A stretch of 43,615 nucleotides of DNA from Lentzea albidocapillata subsp. violacea (GTDB taxonomy: Bacteria; Actinomycetota; Actinomycetes; Mycobacteriales; Pseudonocardiaceae), in contig NZ_FNET01000036.1 in NCBI RefSeq assembly GCF_900100275.1, positions 1 through 43,615 of the forward strand, in the 5' to 3' direction. Positions 6,366-15,631 of this stretch are shown here, one piece after another. A model generated the notes under the pieces. That model saw only the letters and a program-made list of their open reading frames with translations. It was not told the origin of the DNA and did not search any database. The position numbers were made by a program, and so were the translations under genes. Each line of letters begins with the position of its first letter. The first letter of the stretch is position 1.

Positions 6366-8541
6366 TGAGGCTCAGCAAGCCATCATGCGCAAGTTCGCCA
6401 TGCTCGCGAGTCTCGCGTTCAGCGCGGCGGACCTGGCTCAGCGCAGCGCCGCGCGCCGTGCCGCCGAGGCACTGCGGGCGTCCGCCGAACGCCAGCGTGA
6501 GGCAGCCCGGCAGATCAGGGCACAGCGTGATCTCGCCGCCGTGCAGTGGTCCCGTGCGCGCGACAGCAGCCTCTACAAGGACCCCGACCTCTTGGCGCAG
6601 GCCTGGGCGTCGGCCAAGGTCTGGGAGCAGCTCGACCCGCGCGCCGCAGCCGCACTGAAGGAGTTCAACCGGCGCTTCGAGAAAGCCGGCGTCGACCCGG
6701 ACGCGGCCACGAAGGCACGCGAGACCGACGACTACGCGGCGATGGCTTTGCTGCTCAACCGCGCGGAAGAACGTCGTCAGCAGGATGCCGCCGAGCTCGA
6801 CAACCTCAAGCGCGAGAACGTTGACGCCGCGACGGCGGTCGAGGTCGCCCGGGAGGAGGCGAACATCGAGCGCGTCCGCGCGGCTCTGGGCGAAGAGCGT
6901 GCCGAAGCCGTCATCGAGTCCGGTGGCTGGGACGTGCTCAACACGGCCCTGGACGAGGCGGCCGAACGGGGCTACAGCCCTGAACTGCTGTTGCGCGAGA
7001 TGTACAACAGCCGGCCGTTGGACGACCGGGACCCGGACAAGGCGCGCGACGTCGGAGTCGTCTTGCACTGGCGCGTGGAGAAGCACCTCAACACGAACCC
7101 GGACCCGGAACCGCGGCTGAGCTCCACGGCGTACACCGCCGAACAGGACCAGTCAGATGCTGCCGGAGAAACCGCCCGGGCCGCCGATCGTGAGGACCGC
7201 ATCCGGACTGGCGTCGACGAGCACAATGGGAGTGTCTACTCCTCAAAGGAGAGCGCGCTCGCATTCGCCGCGAACCTCGATCCGACCAGTGCGCAGGACC
7301 GTGAGTCCGCAAGGCTGATGCACGGCCAGGACCCAGACCTCGACCGTGTTCTGGCCGAGCGGTTTCAGGACACGAGGCCGCCTTGGCCTCATGCGGACGT
7401 CCCCCCGCCCGCCCCCGCGTTCGATGCCGAGACCATCACCGTCGACCCCGGCGAGCTGTACAAGGCGGGACATCTGGTCGGCGACACGCAGTTCGGATCG
7501 GTGTCGATGTTGCAGCGCAAGATGCGGGTCAGTCGCAGCGATGCGGAACAACTCATGGATGCTCTTGAGCGCTGTGGAGTCGTCGGTCCGGCGGAGGGCA
7601 ACCGAGCCCGCGAGGTGCTGATCCGGCCCGGTGAGGCCGAGACGCACCTGGCGTGGCTGCGTGAGCTTGCCGTCAAGACACCTACGGTGGCCGAGCAGAT
7701 TCAGCACGACGTCGACGACCTGCGTGTCGCCGCCGCCATGGTCACTGACACTCAGTTCGGTTCGACGCCGATGCTGCAGCGCCGGATGCAGATCAGCTTC
7801 GCCGAGGCCGAGCGGTTGATGGACCGGCTGCAGGAGCACGGCATCGTCGGTCCCGCACAGGGAAGCGCGGCCCGGGAGGTGCTCCTGCAGCCCGATGAGG
7901 CCGACGCCGCGTTGATGGGCCTTGCCGTCGACCCGTTGCCTGCCGAGGATCAGGTCGAGCGCGAGCCGGTCGTTGGCCGTCCGGAGCCTGTTCTCGTGGA
8001 TGACCGCGCCGGCGAAGGCACGTCCGTCGCCGAGCCGGAGTTGCTGGTGTTGATCGGCCAGGTCGACGGCGATGAGCACGTCTACGTCACCGCGGACCGC
8101 GCAGCGGAACTCATCGCCGGCATGGATCCACACGACACGACGCACGTGACGATGGCTGAGACCATCTACGGCCAGAACCAGCAGCTCGACGACCTGCTGG
8201 ACCTGAGGTTCCCCGGCGGGCCGGGAGTGACCGCCGACGTGGGCCAGGCCGCTGCCGGGAACGACACGACGATCGACCTCGACACCGGCCGAGTCGCCGG
8301 CGAGACCGTTCGTGAAGGCGAGGTGCCCGCTCACGACACGGACACCGTCATCGTGGACGTTCCTGCCGCCGGGACCTATGAGACCGGTAGCGAGGTCGCG
8401 CAGCTCGCCGGCAAGAGCTACCCCTACAGCATCACCGCGGCGCTTGCCAGCTCGAAGGAACGTCTTGCCCTTCCTGCAGCCGAGGCGGTCGAGCCGGTCC
8501 GGCCGAAGATCCTTCAGCAGGAAAACCTGCACGAGCAGTGA
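6352..8541 (+). CDS. Relaxase-linked protein with two tandem FtsK-gamma-like winged helices, 729 aa
   Basis: The N-terminal 260 residues are charged helices (coiled-coil). Residues about 372-424 and 462-513 are two copies of one module: TQFGSVSMLQRKMRVS...LMDALERCGVVGP...REVLI and TQFGSTPMLQRRMQIS...LMDRLQEHGIVGP...REVLL. This is the pattern of the FtsK/SpoIIIE gamma domain, a DNA-sequence-reading winged helix, but there is no Walker A or motor. A second duplicated module flanks them (about 290-336 and 564-619: VY..S/T..A..., DP..., GQ..LD..L..RF). The ATG lies within the relaxase gene (14-bp overlap), so the two are coupled. Inference: a DNA-reading relaxosome or targeting protein. Confidence 0.8.
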   Translation: MTEIDEAQQAIMRKFAMLASLAFSAADLAQRSAARRAAEALRASAERQREAARQIRAQRDLAAVQWSRARDSSLYKDPDLLAQAWASAKVWEQLDPRAAAALKEFNRRFEKAGVDPDAATKARETDDYAAMALLLNRAEERRQQDAAELDNLKRENVDAATAVEVAREEANIERVRAALGEERAEAVIESGGWDVLNTALDEAAERGYSPELLLREMYNSRPLDDRDPDKARDVGVVLHWRVEKHLNTNPDPEPRLSSTAYTAEQDQSDAAGETARAADREDRIRTGVDEHNGSVYSSKESALAFAANLDPTSAQDRESARLMHGQDPDLDRVLAERFQDTRPPWPHADVPPPAPAFDAETITVDPGELYKAGHLVGDTQFGSVSMLQRKMRVSRSDAEQLMDALERCGVVGPAEGNRAREVLIRPGEAETHLAWLRELAVKTPTVAEQIQHDVDDLRVAAAMVTDTQFGSTPMLQRRMQISFAEAERLMDRLQEHGIVGPAQGSAAREVLLQPDEADAALMGLAVDPLPAEDQVEREPVVGRPEPVLVDDRAGEGTSVAEPELLVLIGQVDGDEHVYVTADRAAELIAGMDPHDTTHVTMAETIYGQNQQLDDLLDLRFPGGPGVTADVGQAAAGNDTTIDLDTGRVAGETVREGEVPAHDTDTVIVDVPAAGTYETGSEVAQLAGKSYPYSITAALASSKERLALPAAEAVEPVRPKILQQENLHEQ

Positions 8542-8632
8542 GACCGGCGTGGCCGGGCACGGTGGCCAGCCGACCAGAAATCCAGCCAACTCTATTGTGT
8601 CAGTGTTAACTGAAAACAGTCTGCGAAGCAGT

Positions 8633-8665
8633 GGGCCCCCGTACCGATGATCGGTGCGGGGGCCC
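8633..8665. terminator. Bidirectional terminator between convergent mob and T4SS genes
   Basis: A 15-bp stem (arms 8633-8647 and 8651-8665, one G-T wobble) closes on the 3-nt loop TGA, with GGGCCCCC/GGGGGCCC at the base. It separates the rightward mob operon from the leftward T4SS operon. There is no long T-run, as is usual in high-GC actinobacteria. Confidence 0.75.
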
Positions 8666-8693
8666 AGTTCGTGCAGCGGCGTGATCAGCCGGT

Positions 8694-9542
8694 CTAGGCC
8701 GACCACCAGTCCGCCGGTGCCGCCTCGACCACGAGGGCCGCGGGCGGTTCGCGATGCTGGCCGAACAGGCAATTGCTGAACGGTGAGGTGCTGGTGTCGA
8801 ACAGGAAGGTCATGTGCGGGTCGCGGTGGTCGCGTAGCCAGACCGACATCCCGGTGGTGCCGTCGAGGCGCAGGTGCTCCCACGACTGCCACAGGCCGTC
8901 GAGGCGGCGGATCGCCTCAAGGTGCTGCCACCACTGCGGGCACCAGGCGGTGCGGTTGCTGGCCTGCTGAGTGACCACGGGCGCGAGCCAGTCGGTCACC
9001 CAGGACTGCACGTCGGGGAACTGGGGCGGTGGCGGCGCGGCCTTGTCATCGTCGTCGGTCTCGTCCTCGTCCTCGGGTTCGCGCAGGTGCTCGTCCGGAT
9101 GCGTCCAGCCCGCAGGAACCTCGTGCACGAGCAGAGGAGCAGGGCCGTCCTTGTGGCCGCCGGTGACGCTGCAGTTGGTGAACGGCGAGACATCCTGGTT
9201 GAACAGGAAGGTCATGTGCGGGTCGCGGTGGTCGCGCAGCCAAGCCGACAGGCCGGTCTTACCGTCGCGATGCAGGTGCTCCCAGGAACGCCAGAGCGCC
9301 TCCAGTCGCAGGATGCCCTCCGCGTGCTGCCACCACTGCGGGCACCAAGCGGTGCCGCGGCTGGCCTGCTGGGTGACCATCGGCGCGAGGTAGTCGCGGA
9401 CCCAGTGCTCCACGCTGACGAACTTCGGCTGTGGTTTGGCCGGCTTGCCCTTGGCCTTCTTCTTGGCGGCCTTGTGCGCTCCCCGCACGTCCGGAGATGC
9501 GTCCGCGTACAGCGCGGTGTCCCACTCGTCGAGGTCGGTCAT
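8694..9542 (-). CDS. Double DUF4913 protein, 282 aa
   Basis: Two copies of the DUF4913 signature are present at about residues 37-125 and 172-262. Each has AWCPQWWQH, RL..LW.SWEHL, LRDHRDPHMTFLF, then SPF.NC. The copies are joined by an acidic linker (EPEDEDETDDDDK). DUF4913 proteins sit beside T4SS genes in many actinobacteria; their role is unknown. The ATG at 9542 overlaps the coupling-protein stop (TGATG), so it is the distal gene of that operon and possibly a partner of the coupling protein. Tandem duplication inside one chain is notable. The longer reading frame extending to 9656 is out of keeping with the overlap and is not used. Confidence 0.85.
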   Translation of the reverse strand: MTDLDEWDTALYADASPDVRGAHKAAKKKAKGKPAKPQPKFVSVEHWVRDYLAPMVTQQASRGTAWCPQWWQHAEGILRLEALWRSWEHLHRDGKTGLSAWLRDHRDPHMTFLFNQDVSPFTNCSVTGGHKDGPAPLLVHEVPAGWTHPDEHLREPEDEDETDDDDKAAPPPPQFPDVQSWVTDWLAPVVTQQASNRTAWCPQWWQHLEAIRRLDGLWQSWEHLRLDGTTGMSVWLRDHRDPHMTFLFDTSTSPFSNCLFGQHREPPAALVVEAAPADWWSA

Positions 9543-11302
9543 CACGGCGTCCCTTCCAGCGGCTTGGCGACAACCGGCGCGGCGGTGTCGTGGTGGGAGG
9601 GGTCGTAACGCGCGATGCTCTCCCGGATGGCGGCAGCGTTCTCGCGGGCCATCCACGGCACGGTCTCGATCAGGGTCGCCGGTGCGCCGGAGGCGAACAC
9701 GACACCTCGGCCGCGAGGGAACGCGGCCAAGTCCGCGACCGTGAAGATCGGCCGCATCTGGGTACTGGCGGTGGTGGAGGTGTGACCGGTGCGGTCACGG
9801 CTCTGGGAGTAGGTGCGTTCGGCGTGCTCTCCGATGAGCGAGGAGAACTTGCGCAAGGTCTCGTCATCAGCCTCGCCGCCGAGGTAGATCCTCACGTTCG
9901 CGGACGAGAACAGCTTGCTCATGCCCTTCTCGCCCCACACCTCCACGCCTTGCTTCCAGCTTTGGAGGATGGCGCAACACACCATGCCCCGCGATCCGTA
10001 GTGCGAATACAGGTTCGGCAGTTCCTTGATCCTGCACACGTTGGCGACCTCGTCGAGCACGCCCAGCAGCGGCGGATCGAGCCGGGCGCCGGACATGCGC
10101 TGGGCGGCTTCCTCGCCGGCGTCGAGGACTGCTTGGGTCAGGGCGGCGACGAGCGGTCCGGCTGTCTTGCCGCCTTCGCGGGACAGCAGATACAGCGTGT
10201 CGCGACTGCGCACGAACGCGTGCGGGTCGAACTTCGGCACGGACTTGCGCGAGGGCGGGACGACCCAGCGCAGGATGACGGGGTTCTCCAGACACCGCAG
10301 AAGTTTCATCGCCGTGCCGAACACGCCCGCGCGTGTCCTGTCGGGCAGTTCGTAGAGCGCCAGGAGCCGGTAGGAGATGAGTTCGTTGACCCCGTCGAGC
10401 AGCGTGACCGGCTCGCGGTCGCGGTAGTTCACGGCCCACCTGTAGGCCGCAGTGATGTCCCGTCCGCTCTTGGCAGCAGCCAGCAGCAGGTAACTCAGGA
10501 GCGCTTGGCCCTCAGGCTCGAAGTAGGGGTCAGCCGCGGCCTCAGCGCCGATGGAGGCGACGAAGTGCTCGACCAGCTTGTCGGCTTTGGCTTCGGTCAG
10601 TCCGTCGAGCGGGTCGAACCAGAACTCGGGTTCGTCGCCGATGATGGCCTGCGGGTCGAACACCCAGATCTTGCCGTGCTGGGAGCGGGGCAGGCGGGTC
10701 GCGTCGGTCAGGTCGCGCTTGTTGCTGGTCGCGATCACCGGTCCGGGTGCGTCGACGATCAGCGGGATCGCGATCGAGGTCGACTTGCCGACCCGTGGCC
10801 CGGCGATGAGAACGACCATGTTCTCCCAGCTGGACATGAACGGCGTCTGAGTCAGCTTGATCTTGCCGAAGTAGGGACCGTGCCCAGCAGGGGTCTCGCC
10901 CGCGCCGCCCGGCCGCAGCCGCTGCGCGGACTCCTTCACCCCGGCCGGGGTGTACTCCCGCAGGTCACGATCGGAGGCCAGCAGCCGCGCGGACCCGTCG
11001 ACCCTGGTCCGGCCGCGCCGACGCCGCCGCACCACCAGGACCACGACGAGCACGATCCCGACGAGCAGCAGGAGCTCGGCGGCGAGGAAGAACACCGCCC
11101 ATCCGCCCGGCCACGGCACCCGGCCAGAGGCCAGGCTGAAGATCAGCTCCATCGGGTTGGCGATCAGCGGCTGGTCGTCGAGCGAGCGGGCCAGCGACAC
11201 CGCGCCCCACAGCGACAGCACGAGGAACACAAAGAACAGGGTCAGGATCAGCGGCAGCCACGAGTTGCCCGGCGAGCGGTTGGTAGAGCGTTGCGCTGCC
11301 AC
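9542..11302 (-). CDS. T4SS coupling protein, VirD4/TraG family, 586 aa
   Basis: This ATPase docks the relaxosome onto the secretion channel. Two N-terminal membrane segments (LILTLFFVFLVLSLWG; FFLAAELLLLVGIVLVVVLVV) are followed by a RecA-like motor with Walker A GPRVGKST (Lys about 173) and Walker B LLGVLDEVANV (Asp417-Glu418). A TraM-recognition-like C-terminal part includes FSSANVRIYLGG. GTG 11302 is favoured as start because GGAGGAGGAG lies 5-15 nt upstream; that same run encodes the first Glu codons if ATG 11317 were used, which has no good ribosome site. Length matches actinobacterial TraG/VirD4 proteins. Confidence 0.92.
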   Translation of the reverse strand: MAAQRSTNRSPGNSWLPLILTLFFVFLVLSLWGAVSLARSLDDQPLIANPMELIFSLASGRVPWPGGWAVFFLAAELLLLVGIVLVVVLVVRRRRRGRTRVDGSARLLASDRDLREYTPAGVKESAQRLRPGGAGETPAGHGPYFGKIKLTQTPFMSSWENMVVLIAGPRVGKSTSIAIPLIVDAPGPVIATSNKRDLTDATRLPRSQHGKIWVFDPQAIIGDEPEFWFDPLDGLTEAKADKLVEHFVASIGAEAAADPYFEPEGQALLSYLLLAAAKSGRDITAAYRWAVNYRDREPVTLLDGVNELISYRLLALYELPDRTRAGVFGTAMKLLRCLENPVILRWVVPPSRKSVPKFDPHAFVRSRDTLYLLSREGGKTAGPLVAALTQAVLDAGEEAAQRMSGARLDPPLLGVLDEVANVCRIKELPNLYSHYGSRGMVCCAILQSWKQGVEVWGEKGMSKLFSSANVRIYLGGEADDETLRKFSSLIGEHAERTYSQSRDRTGHTSTTASTQMRPIFTVADLAAFPRGRGVVFASGAPATLIETVPWMARENAAAIRESIARYDPSHHDTAAPVVAKPLEGTP

Positions 11303-11369
11303 GTTCTCCTCCTCCATACGAGAGTGCCGACCCGCGTTGATCGCGGGCCGACACGTCGGACCTGGTGTT

Positions 11370-12827
11370 TTAGACCCAGCGCTTGTTGGTGTTGTGGACG
11401 TTGCTGGCGAGCTCGCTGCGCGTGAGCTCGACGTGCACCGGGATGCCGGGCCGCTGCCCGACCTTGAGCATGAAATTTCCCTGCCCTGGAGGGGGCATTT
11501 CACGGCCGCTTTCGTGGTCCCAGCTCGCGGGCGTCGACCATTCGGTGATCATCCGTCGTTCGGCGCGGGAGAACGCGACGACCTCGGAGAGCTGGGCGAG
11601 CTCGCGACGCGGCAGACCACCGCACACGATCGCGCCGGCGCGTTCGATGAAACCACGGGCTTTGGCGCGGTCTTCCTCGCGGGCCAGGGATTCGGCGTCG
11701 AGGCCGGTGTGGGTGATGTAGGCGGTGCCGACGCCGTGCTGGCGGTTGACGCGGGTCAACTCGTCGGTGCGGTCGACCAGGCCGGGCACGCGCATGACGC
11801 GCCACAACTCGTCGAGCACCGCGTAGAAGCGGCGTTGGGGGGCCAGGCCCTCGTCGGCCAGGACATTGGCGGCCTCGATCGCGCCGAACCCGTCGGACCA
11901 GCACGAGAGCAGCACCGCGGCGGTGAGGCGTTCGTCGGATGCGGTGATGCCGGAGATGTCGATGCACACCGCCGGGGCGTTGACGTCGATCGGAGTACTG
12001 GTGTGCTGCGCGAAGGTGGCGCCCAGCGGCCCGTCGAGCAGGCCGATCAGCGAGCGCTGCAGCGGGTCGACCTCCTGGCGGTAGCGCTCGTCCTCGCCCC
12101 GGTCGAGGGTGACCGCGCGGACCTGGGGGTGGCCCTCGTCGAGGACCTTGAGCAGGTCCGTCAGCAGCGGCGGAGTGCCTTTGTTGAAAGCGGCGTCCAG
12201 GACGTGCAGCGCGGCCGAGAGGATCGTTTCCTCGCCGTCGCTGATCGGCCGGCGGCGGATGACGCCGATGAGCCCGGCGACCATGTGCAGCCGGCGGCCG
12301 TGCACCTCCGCGCGGACCCGGTCTTTGGTGCGGCCGGACAGCTGGGGCAGGATCGAGCCGAGGGTGCCCGCCGCCAGCGGGTTGAGCGTGCCCAGGCCGC
12401 GACCCAGGCGGATGACCTGCCCGCCCAGGGCGGTGACCAGGTCGGAGTAGTCGGGCTTGAGGTCGCCCAGGATCATCGGCACGACACCGGAGGCGGCGAC
12501 GCCGAGCACGGTGCGGCGCACGAAGGTGCTCTTGCCCAGGCCCGGAAGACCCAGTACGAACATCGACGGGTTGTGGATGAGCTTGGCGCGCACGAACCAG
12601 CTGATCGGGTCGAAGCACACCGTCGTGCGGCCGCCGATCAGCGACGTGCCGATCGGGGTGCCGATCATGGGCGTGCCGGAGCCGGCGGCGAAGGGCCACA
12701 GCCCGCACACCTGCACCGAGGTGCCCCGGTACTCCGGAGGCGCCTCGACGTAGCTTGCCTTGCCGCCACCAGGACCGACGAAGCCTTTCGCGGTCAGGCG
12801 CGGAGTCGAGTTCACGGTCTTGGCCAC
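11370..12827 (-). CDS. T4SS ATPase, VirB4 family, 485 aa
   Basis: This is the motor ATPase of the type IV channel. Walker A is FVLGLPGLGKST (Lys99), Walker B is RFYAVLDELWR (Asp339-Glu340), and further VirB4/TraC-type motifs follow (RQHGVGTAYITHTG; IVCGGLPRRELAQL). The usual VirB4 N-terminal domain is short here; in this actinobacterial arrangement that part is carried by the SCO6880-type protein encoded just upstream. GTG 12827 is the start, with a weak AGGGA site. Only 67 bp separate it from the coupling-protein start, so one leftward operon is likely. Confidence 0.92.
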   Translation of the reverse strand: MAKTVNSTPRLTAKGFVGPGGGKASYVEAPPEYRGTSVQVCGLWPFAAGSGTPMIGTPIGTSLIGGRTTVCFDPISWFVRAKLIHNPSMFVLGLPGLGKSTFVRRTVLGVAASGVVPMILGDLKPDYSDLVTALGGQVIRLGRGLGTLNPLAAGTLGSILPQLSGRTKDRVRAEVHGRRLHMVAGLIGVIRRRPISDGEETILSAALHVLDAAFNKGTPPLLTDLLKVLDEGHPQVRAVTLDRGEDERYRQEVDPLQRSLIGLLDGPLGATFAQHTSTPIDVNAPAVCIDISGITASDERLTAAVLLSCWSDGFGAIEAANVLADEGLAPQRRFYAVLDELWRVMRVPGLVDRTDELTRVNRQHGVGTAYITHTGLDAESLAREEDRAKARGFIERAGAIVCGGLPRRELAQLSEVVAFSRAERRMITEWSTPASWDHESGREMPPPGQGNFMLKVGQRPGIPVHVELTRSELASNVHNTNKRWV

Positions 12828-12858
12828 GGTCGACGTCCCTGTTCTTCTCGGTGCCAGG

Positions 12859-14364
12859 TCAGATGTGCTCGGTGAGCAGTGCGGGCACGTTGCTGTGGTT
12901 GGGCAGGATCACGCCGACGCCCAGGGCACCGGCGAACGCAGCGGACTGTCCGCCGTAGACACGGCGCAGCCGGATCCGCGACGCCGCGCTCATGTTGTGC
13001 AGCAAGCTCTCGGCCTGCTGGTAGTCGGCCGGGTTGAGCACGGTCGCGGTGACCAGCAGCGAGAACCGCACGACACCGGCGCCGGCGGCTTCCTCGCGGG
13101 TGGACTGCTCGGCGGCCCGGACCTCCATCGTGTCGCGGGCTTGGGGCCGCTGTCGGCTGGACTCGAGGAACCGGGCGTTGTTGAGGTCGTTGTCCACGAT
13201 GTTTGCGCCGGTGCCCCGGTCGTGCGGCCGGTAGACGAGGGTGACGCGCTTGCGGTTGAGGTCGGGGTGCGGGCGCAGCAGCTCGGTGAGCACGGAGGAC
13301 AGCACGGTTCCGCGCGGGGCCTCCTCCATCGCCCACGTGATCGAGTAGCCCGAGCCGTGCGCGTAGCGGTTGCGCCGTTCCTCGTGGCCACCGTTGGGAC
13401 CGGCGTTGTCCCAGTCCACGCCGTGCCCGCCGGGCTGGGATCGGGCGCGGTCGAGGTCTGCGGCCTCAGCGGGGTTGTAGGCGGCGAACACCACTTCGGA
13501 CAGTTGCTGTGCGGTCATGGGCCGGGCCGCGCCCGCGCCGGTGAGCGCGAGGCTCTCGGCCAGGCCGGGCAGGCGCGTGCCGAGCTCGATGGCCATGTCC
13601 TCGACGTCGCGGCGCTTGCCCTGCACGGTGGTGGCTTTGTAGGTCAGCGCGATGCGGGTCGAGACCTGCGCCGAGCCGGACGGGTAGGTCGCCGCGGCCT
13701 CGCGCATGATCGTGCGCGCGAGATCCGGCGCGGAGGTGTCGAGCATCTCGTCGACCTCGCGGCGCAGGCGTTCGCCGAAGTCCGGGGCGGTTTCGATGGT
13801 GACGGTCACCGCGGCCAGGCCCGGTTCGTGCGCCAGCTGCGCGAGCCAGCTTCCCCATCCGGCGACCCAGGCGTCGATCTGCTCGCCGTCGACCAGCGAG
13901 GCGCCGTCGGCGTCCGCGCGCAGCACCGCGGTGTAGTGGCCCGACCAGGGCACGTGGATCATGCCGAACGGGCGGCCGTAGGAGTCCTGCGCCTGGTACA
14001 TCGCCGAGGGCGCGAGCAGGCCGGGCAGCTTGTGCACGCCGCCGGGGACCAGCGACGTCGGCCCGTTGCGGTAGAGGTTCTGGCGCTTGCGGAAACCCTG
14101 ACCGGACTGGATCCGCCACGCGAGGTTGGACAGGCCGGTCCGGCCGGCGCGGTCCTTGACCACCAGCGGACCCAGGATCAGGGCCATCACCACGAGCATG
14201 ACGATCGCGGCGGGCCACCACACCATGTACAGGACCAGGGTGACGACGATGCCGAACAACGCGAACGCGGTGCCCGCCGTGCCCAGGCCGAACAGACCGG
14301 CCGAGCGTGGCTTGCGCCAGTGCCCGTACGTGGGCGGTCCCTGCTGGGTGAACTGCTGGCTCAT
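12859..14364 (-). CDS. SCO6880-family T4SS protein, 501 aa
   Basis: Two hydrophobic segments near residues 25-72 (FGLGTAGTAFALFGIVVTLVLYMVWW; AAIVMLVVMALILGPLVV) resemble the PrgI/VirB3-like inner-membrane part. They are followed by a large soluble region with GHYTAVLRADADGASLVDGEQ, the N-terminal-VirB4-like fold of SCO6880 proteins. The order (membrane part plus VirB4 N-domain, then a separate VirB4 motor) is the known actinobacterial arrangement. The ATG overlaps the stop of the upstream VirB6-like gene by one base (TAATG), with AAGGA before it. No Walker motifs are present, so it is structural. Confidence 0.88.
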   Translation of the reverse strand: MSQQFTQQGPPTYGHWRKPRSAGLFGLGTAGTAFALFGIVVTLVLYMVWWPAAIVMLVVMALILGPLVVKDRAGRTGLSNLAWRIQSGQGFRKRQNLYRNGPTSLVPGGVHKLPGLLAPSAMYQAQDSYGRPFGMIHVPWSGHYTAVLRADADGASLVDGEQIDAWVAGWGSWLAQLAHEPGLAAVTVTIETAPDFGERLRREVDEMLDTSAPDLARTIMREAAATYPSGSAQVSTRIALTYKATTVQGKRRDVEDMAIELGTRLPGLAESLALTGAGAARPMTAQQLSEVVFAAYNPAEAADLDRARSQPGGHGVDWDNAGPNGGHEERRNRYAHGSGYSITWAMEEAPRGTVLSSVLTELLRPHPDLNRKRVTLVYRPHDRGTGANIVDNDLNNARFLESSRQRPQARDTMEVRAAEQSTREEAAGAGVVRFSLLVTATVLNPADYQQAESLLHNMSAASRIRLRRVYGGQSAAFAGALGVGVILPNHSNVPALLTEHI

Positions 14365-15629
14365 TACGATCCTTCCTGGTCAGCAGCTTTTTGGGCCGCC
14401 TGCTTGATGGCCCCGGTCGCCTGCGTGCCTGCGCTGATCGCGGCTCCGATTCCGGCACCGACCGGTCCCCCGGCTGCGCCCGCCGCAGCGCCGCCACTGG
14501 CTCCTCCGGCCGCCGCGCCGGACGCGCCTTGTGCCCCGGCCGCCGACTTCGCACCAGCCGCACCTGCGGCTCCGGACTGCGCCGAGCCTTCAGATCCCTG
14601 CGTACCGGCACTTCCTGCGGAACCGTTTCGGCCGTTCGCGCCGACCAGGCCGGCGCCGCTGGGGTTCGATCCGTTGCTCGCGCCGCTGGGGGCCGAGCCC
14701 GACGACGACCTGCTCATGCCACCGACCATCTGCACCGCGCCGGAGGCGACCGCGCCACCGGCCGCACCGCCACCGGATCCGCTGGAGGTCACCGCCGACA
14801 CCGCCGGGGTGAGCACCCGCATGAGCGCGGGCAGGGCCAGGATTGCGATGAAGATCAGGAAGATGCCGCTGATCTTCGTCGCGACGTCCGAGCCCTTGCC
14901 GGTGGCCAGGAACGCCCCGGCGTATCCGGTCGCCGCGACCGGCTTGTAGAACGCGAACGCCAGCGCCCAGGCAACGACCTTGTCCCTGGTCTGACGGCCG
15001 CCGGAGTTGATGCCCGCCGCGCCCACCAGGCTGAACATGCCCGCCAGGATGATCAAGATTCCCGAGCGGATGAACATCAGGCCGAGCTGACCGAGCGCAG
15101 AGAAGATTCCCAGCAGAGCCAGGATCAGGACGACGAACGACCCCAGCGGGCTGATGAGCTGCGTCAACGTGGTCAGCGGAACCAGCGTCTTCGCGAGGTC
15201 ACCACCGGCGGACTTATCGATCACCCATTTCGAGTACTCGTCACCGAACTCGACCAGCAGCGACAGCGCCGCCACACCGGCCGAGGAGAGCAGCACGAAG
15301 TGCAGCAGGCCTTTCGCGGAGTCCGCCGCTGTTCGTCCCTCCCGCGACAGAGCCATGCGACCAGCGGCGATCAAGATCGAGAAGATGCCCACCACCGCAG
15401 TGAGCCACGAGGTGTACTCGCGCATCAGTGCGACTGGGCTCTGGGCGCCGTCCAGTGCCGGCGTCGGCACCTGCACCCAGAAGGTGGTCATGAGCTCGAC
15501 CATCTTCCCGAAGCCCTCAGCCGAGCTCCGCGCAGCGGCTCCGAACACCGATTCCGCCGCTGCCCCAGCAGCCTCACCTGCAGCGTCACAGGCTTCGCCG
15601 ATGATCGGCGCATCGCAGATTCCGGGCAT
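14364..15629 (-). CDS. VirB6/TrbL-like polytopic membrane protein, 421 aa
   Basis: About six to seven membrane segments lie between residues 75 and 300 (WLTAVVGIFSILIAAGRMAL; LGSFVVLILALLGIFSALGQ; ISGIFLIFIAILALPALMRV), preceded by a short Cys-containing N-terminus. The last 120 residues are a low-complexity Gly/Ala/Ser tail rich in GAAG and NGSNPSG. Polytopic topology, position in the operon and the tail match actinobacterial TrbL/VirB6-type channel proteins. The stop overlaps the SCO6880 start. The low-complexity tail is likely cytoplasmic or extracellular and is probably fast-evolving. Confidence 0.85.
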   Translation of the reverse strand: MPGICDAPIIGEACDAAGEAAGAAAESVFGAAARSSAEGFGKMVELMTTFWVQVPTPALDGAQSPVALMREYTSWLTAVVGIFSILIAAGRMALSREGRTAADSAKGLLHFVLLSSAGVAALSLLVEFGDEYSKWVIDKSAGGDLAKTLVPLTTLTQLISPLGSFVVLILALLGIFSALGQLGLMFIRSGILIILAGMFSLVGAAGINSGGRQTRDKVVAWALAFAFYKPVAATGYAGAFLATGKGSDVATKISGIFLIFIAILALPALMRVLTPAVSAVTSSGSGGGAAGGAVASGAVQMVGGMSRSSSGSAPSGASNGSNPSGAGLVGANGRNGSAGSAGTQGSEGSAQSGAAGAAGAKSAAGAQGASGAAAGGASGGAAAGAAGGPVGAGIGAAISAGTQATGAIKQAAQKAADQEGS

Positions 15630-15631
15630 GG

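Noticed and set aside
5827..7086. 419-codon leftward frame opposite relaxase and its partner
   Set aside because: It spans two well-supported genes on the opposite strand and is a shadow with Arg/Pro-rich composition.
7243..8892. 549-codon leftward frame opposite the FtsK-gamma protein
   Set aside because: It mirrors the codons of the rightward gene, runs through the terminator at 8633-8665 and has no recognisable motif or ribosome site.
9431..14949. Very long rightward open frames (664, 641 and 729 codons) opposite the T4SS genes
   Set aside because: They are antisense frames kept open by high GC; they read as Arg/Ala/Gly-rich with no domain, while the opposite strand encodes clear T4SS families.
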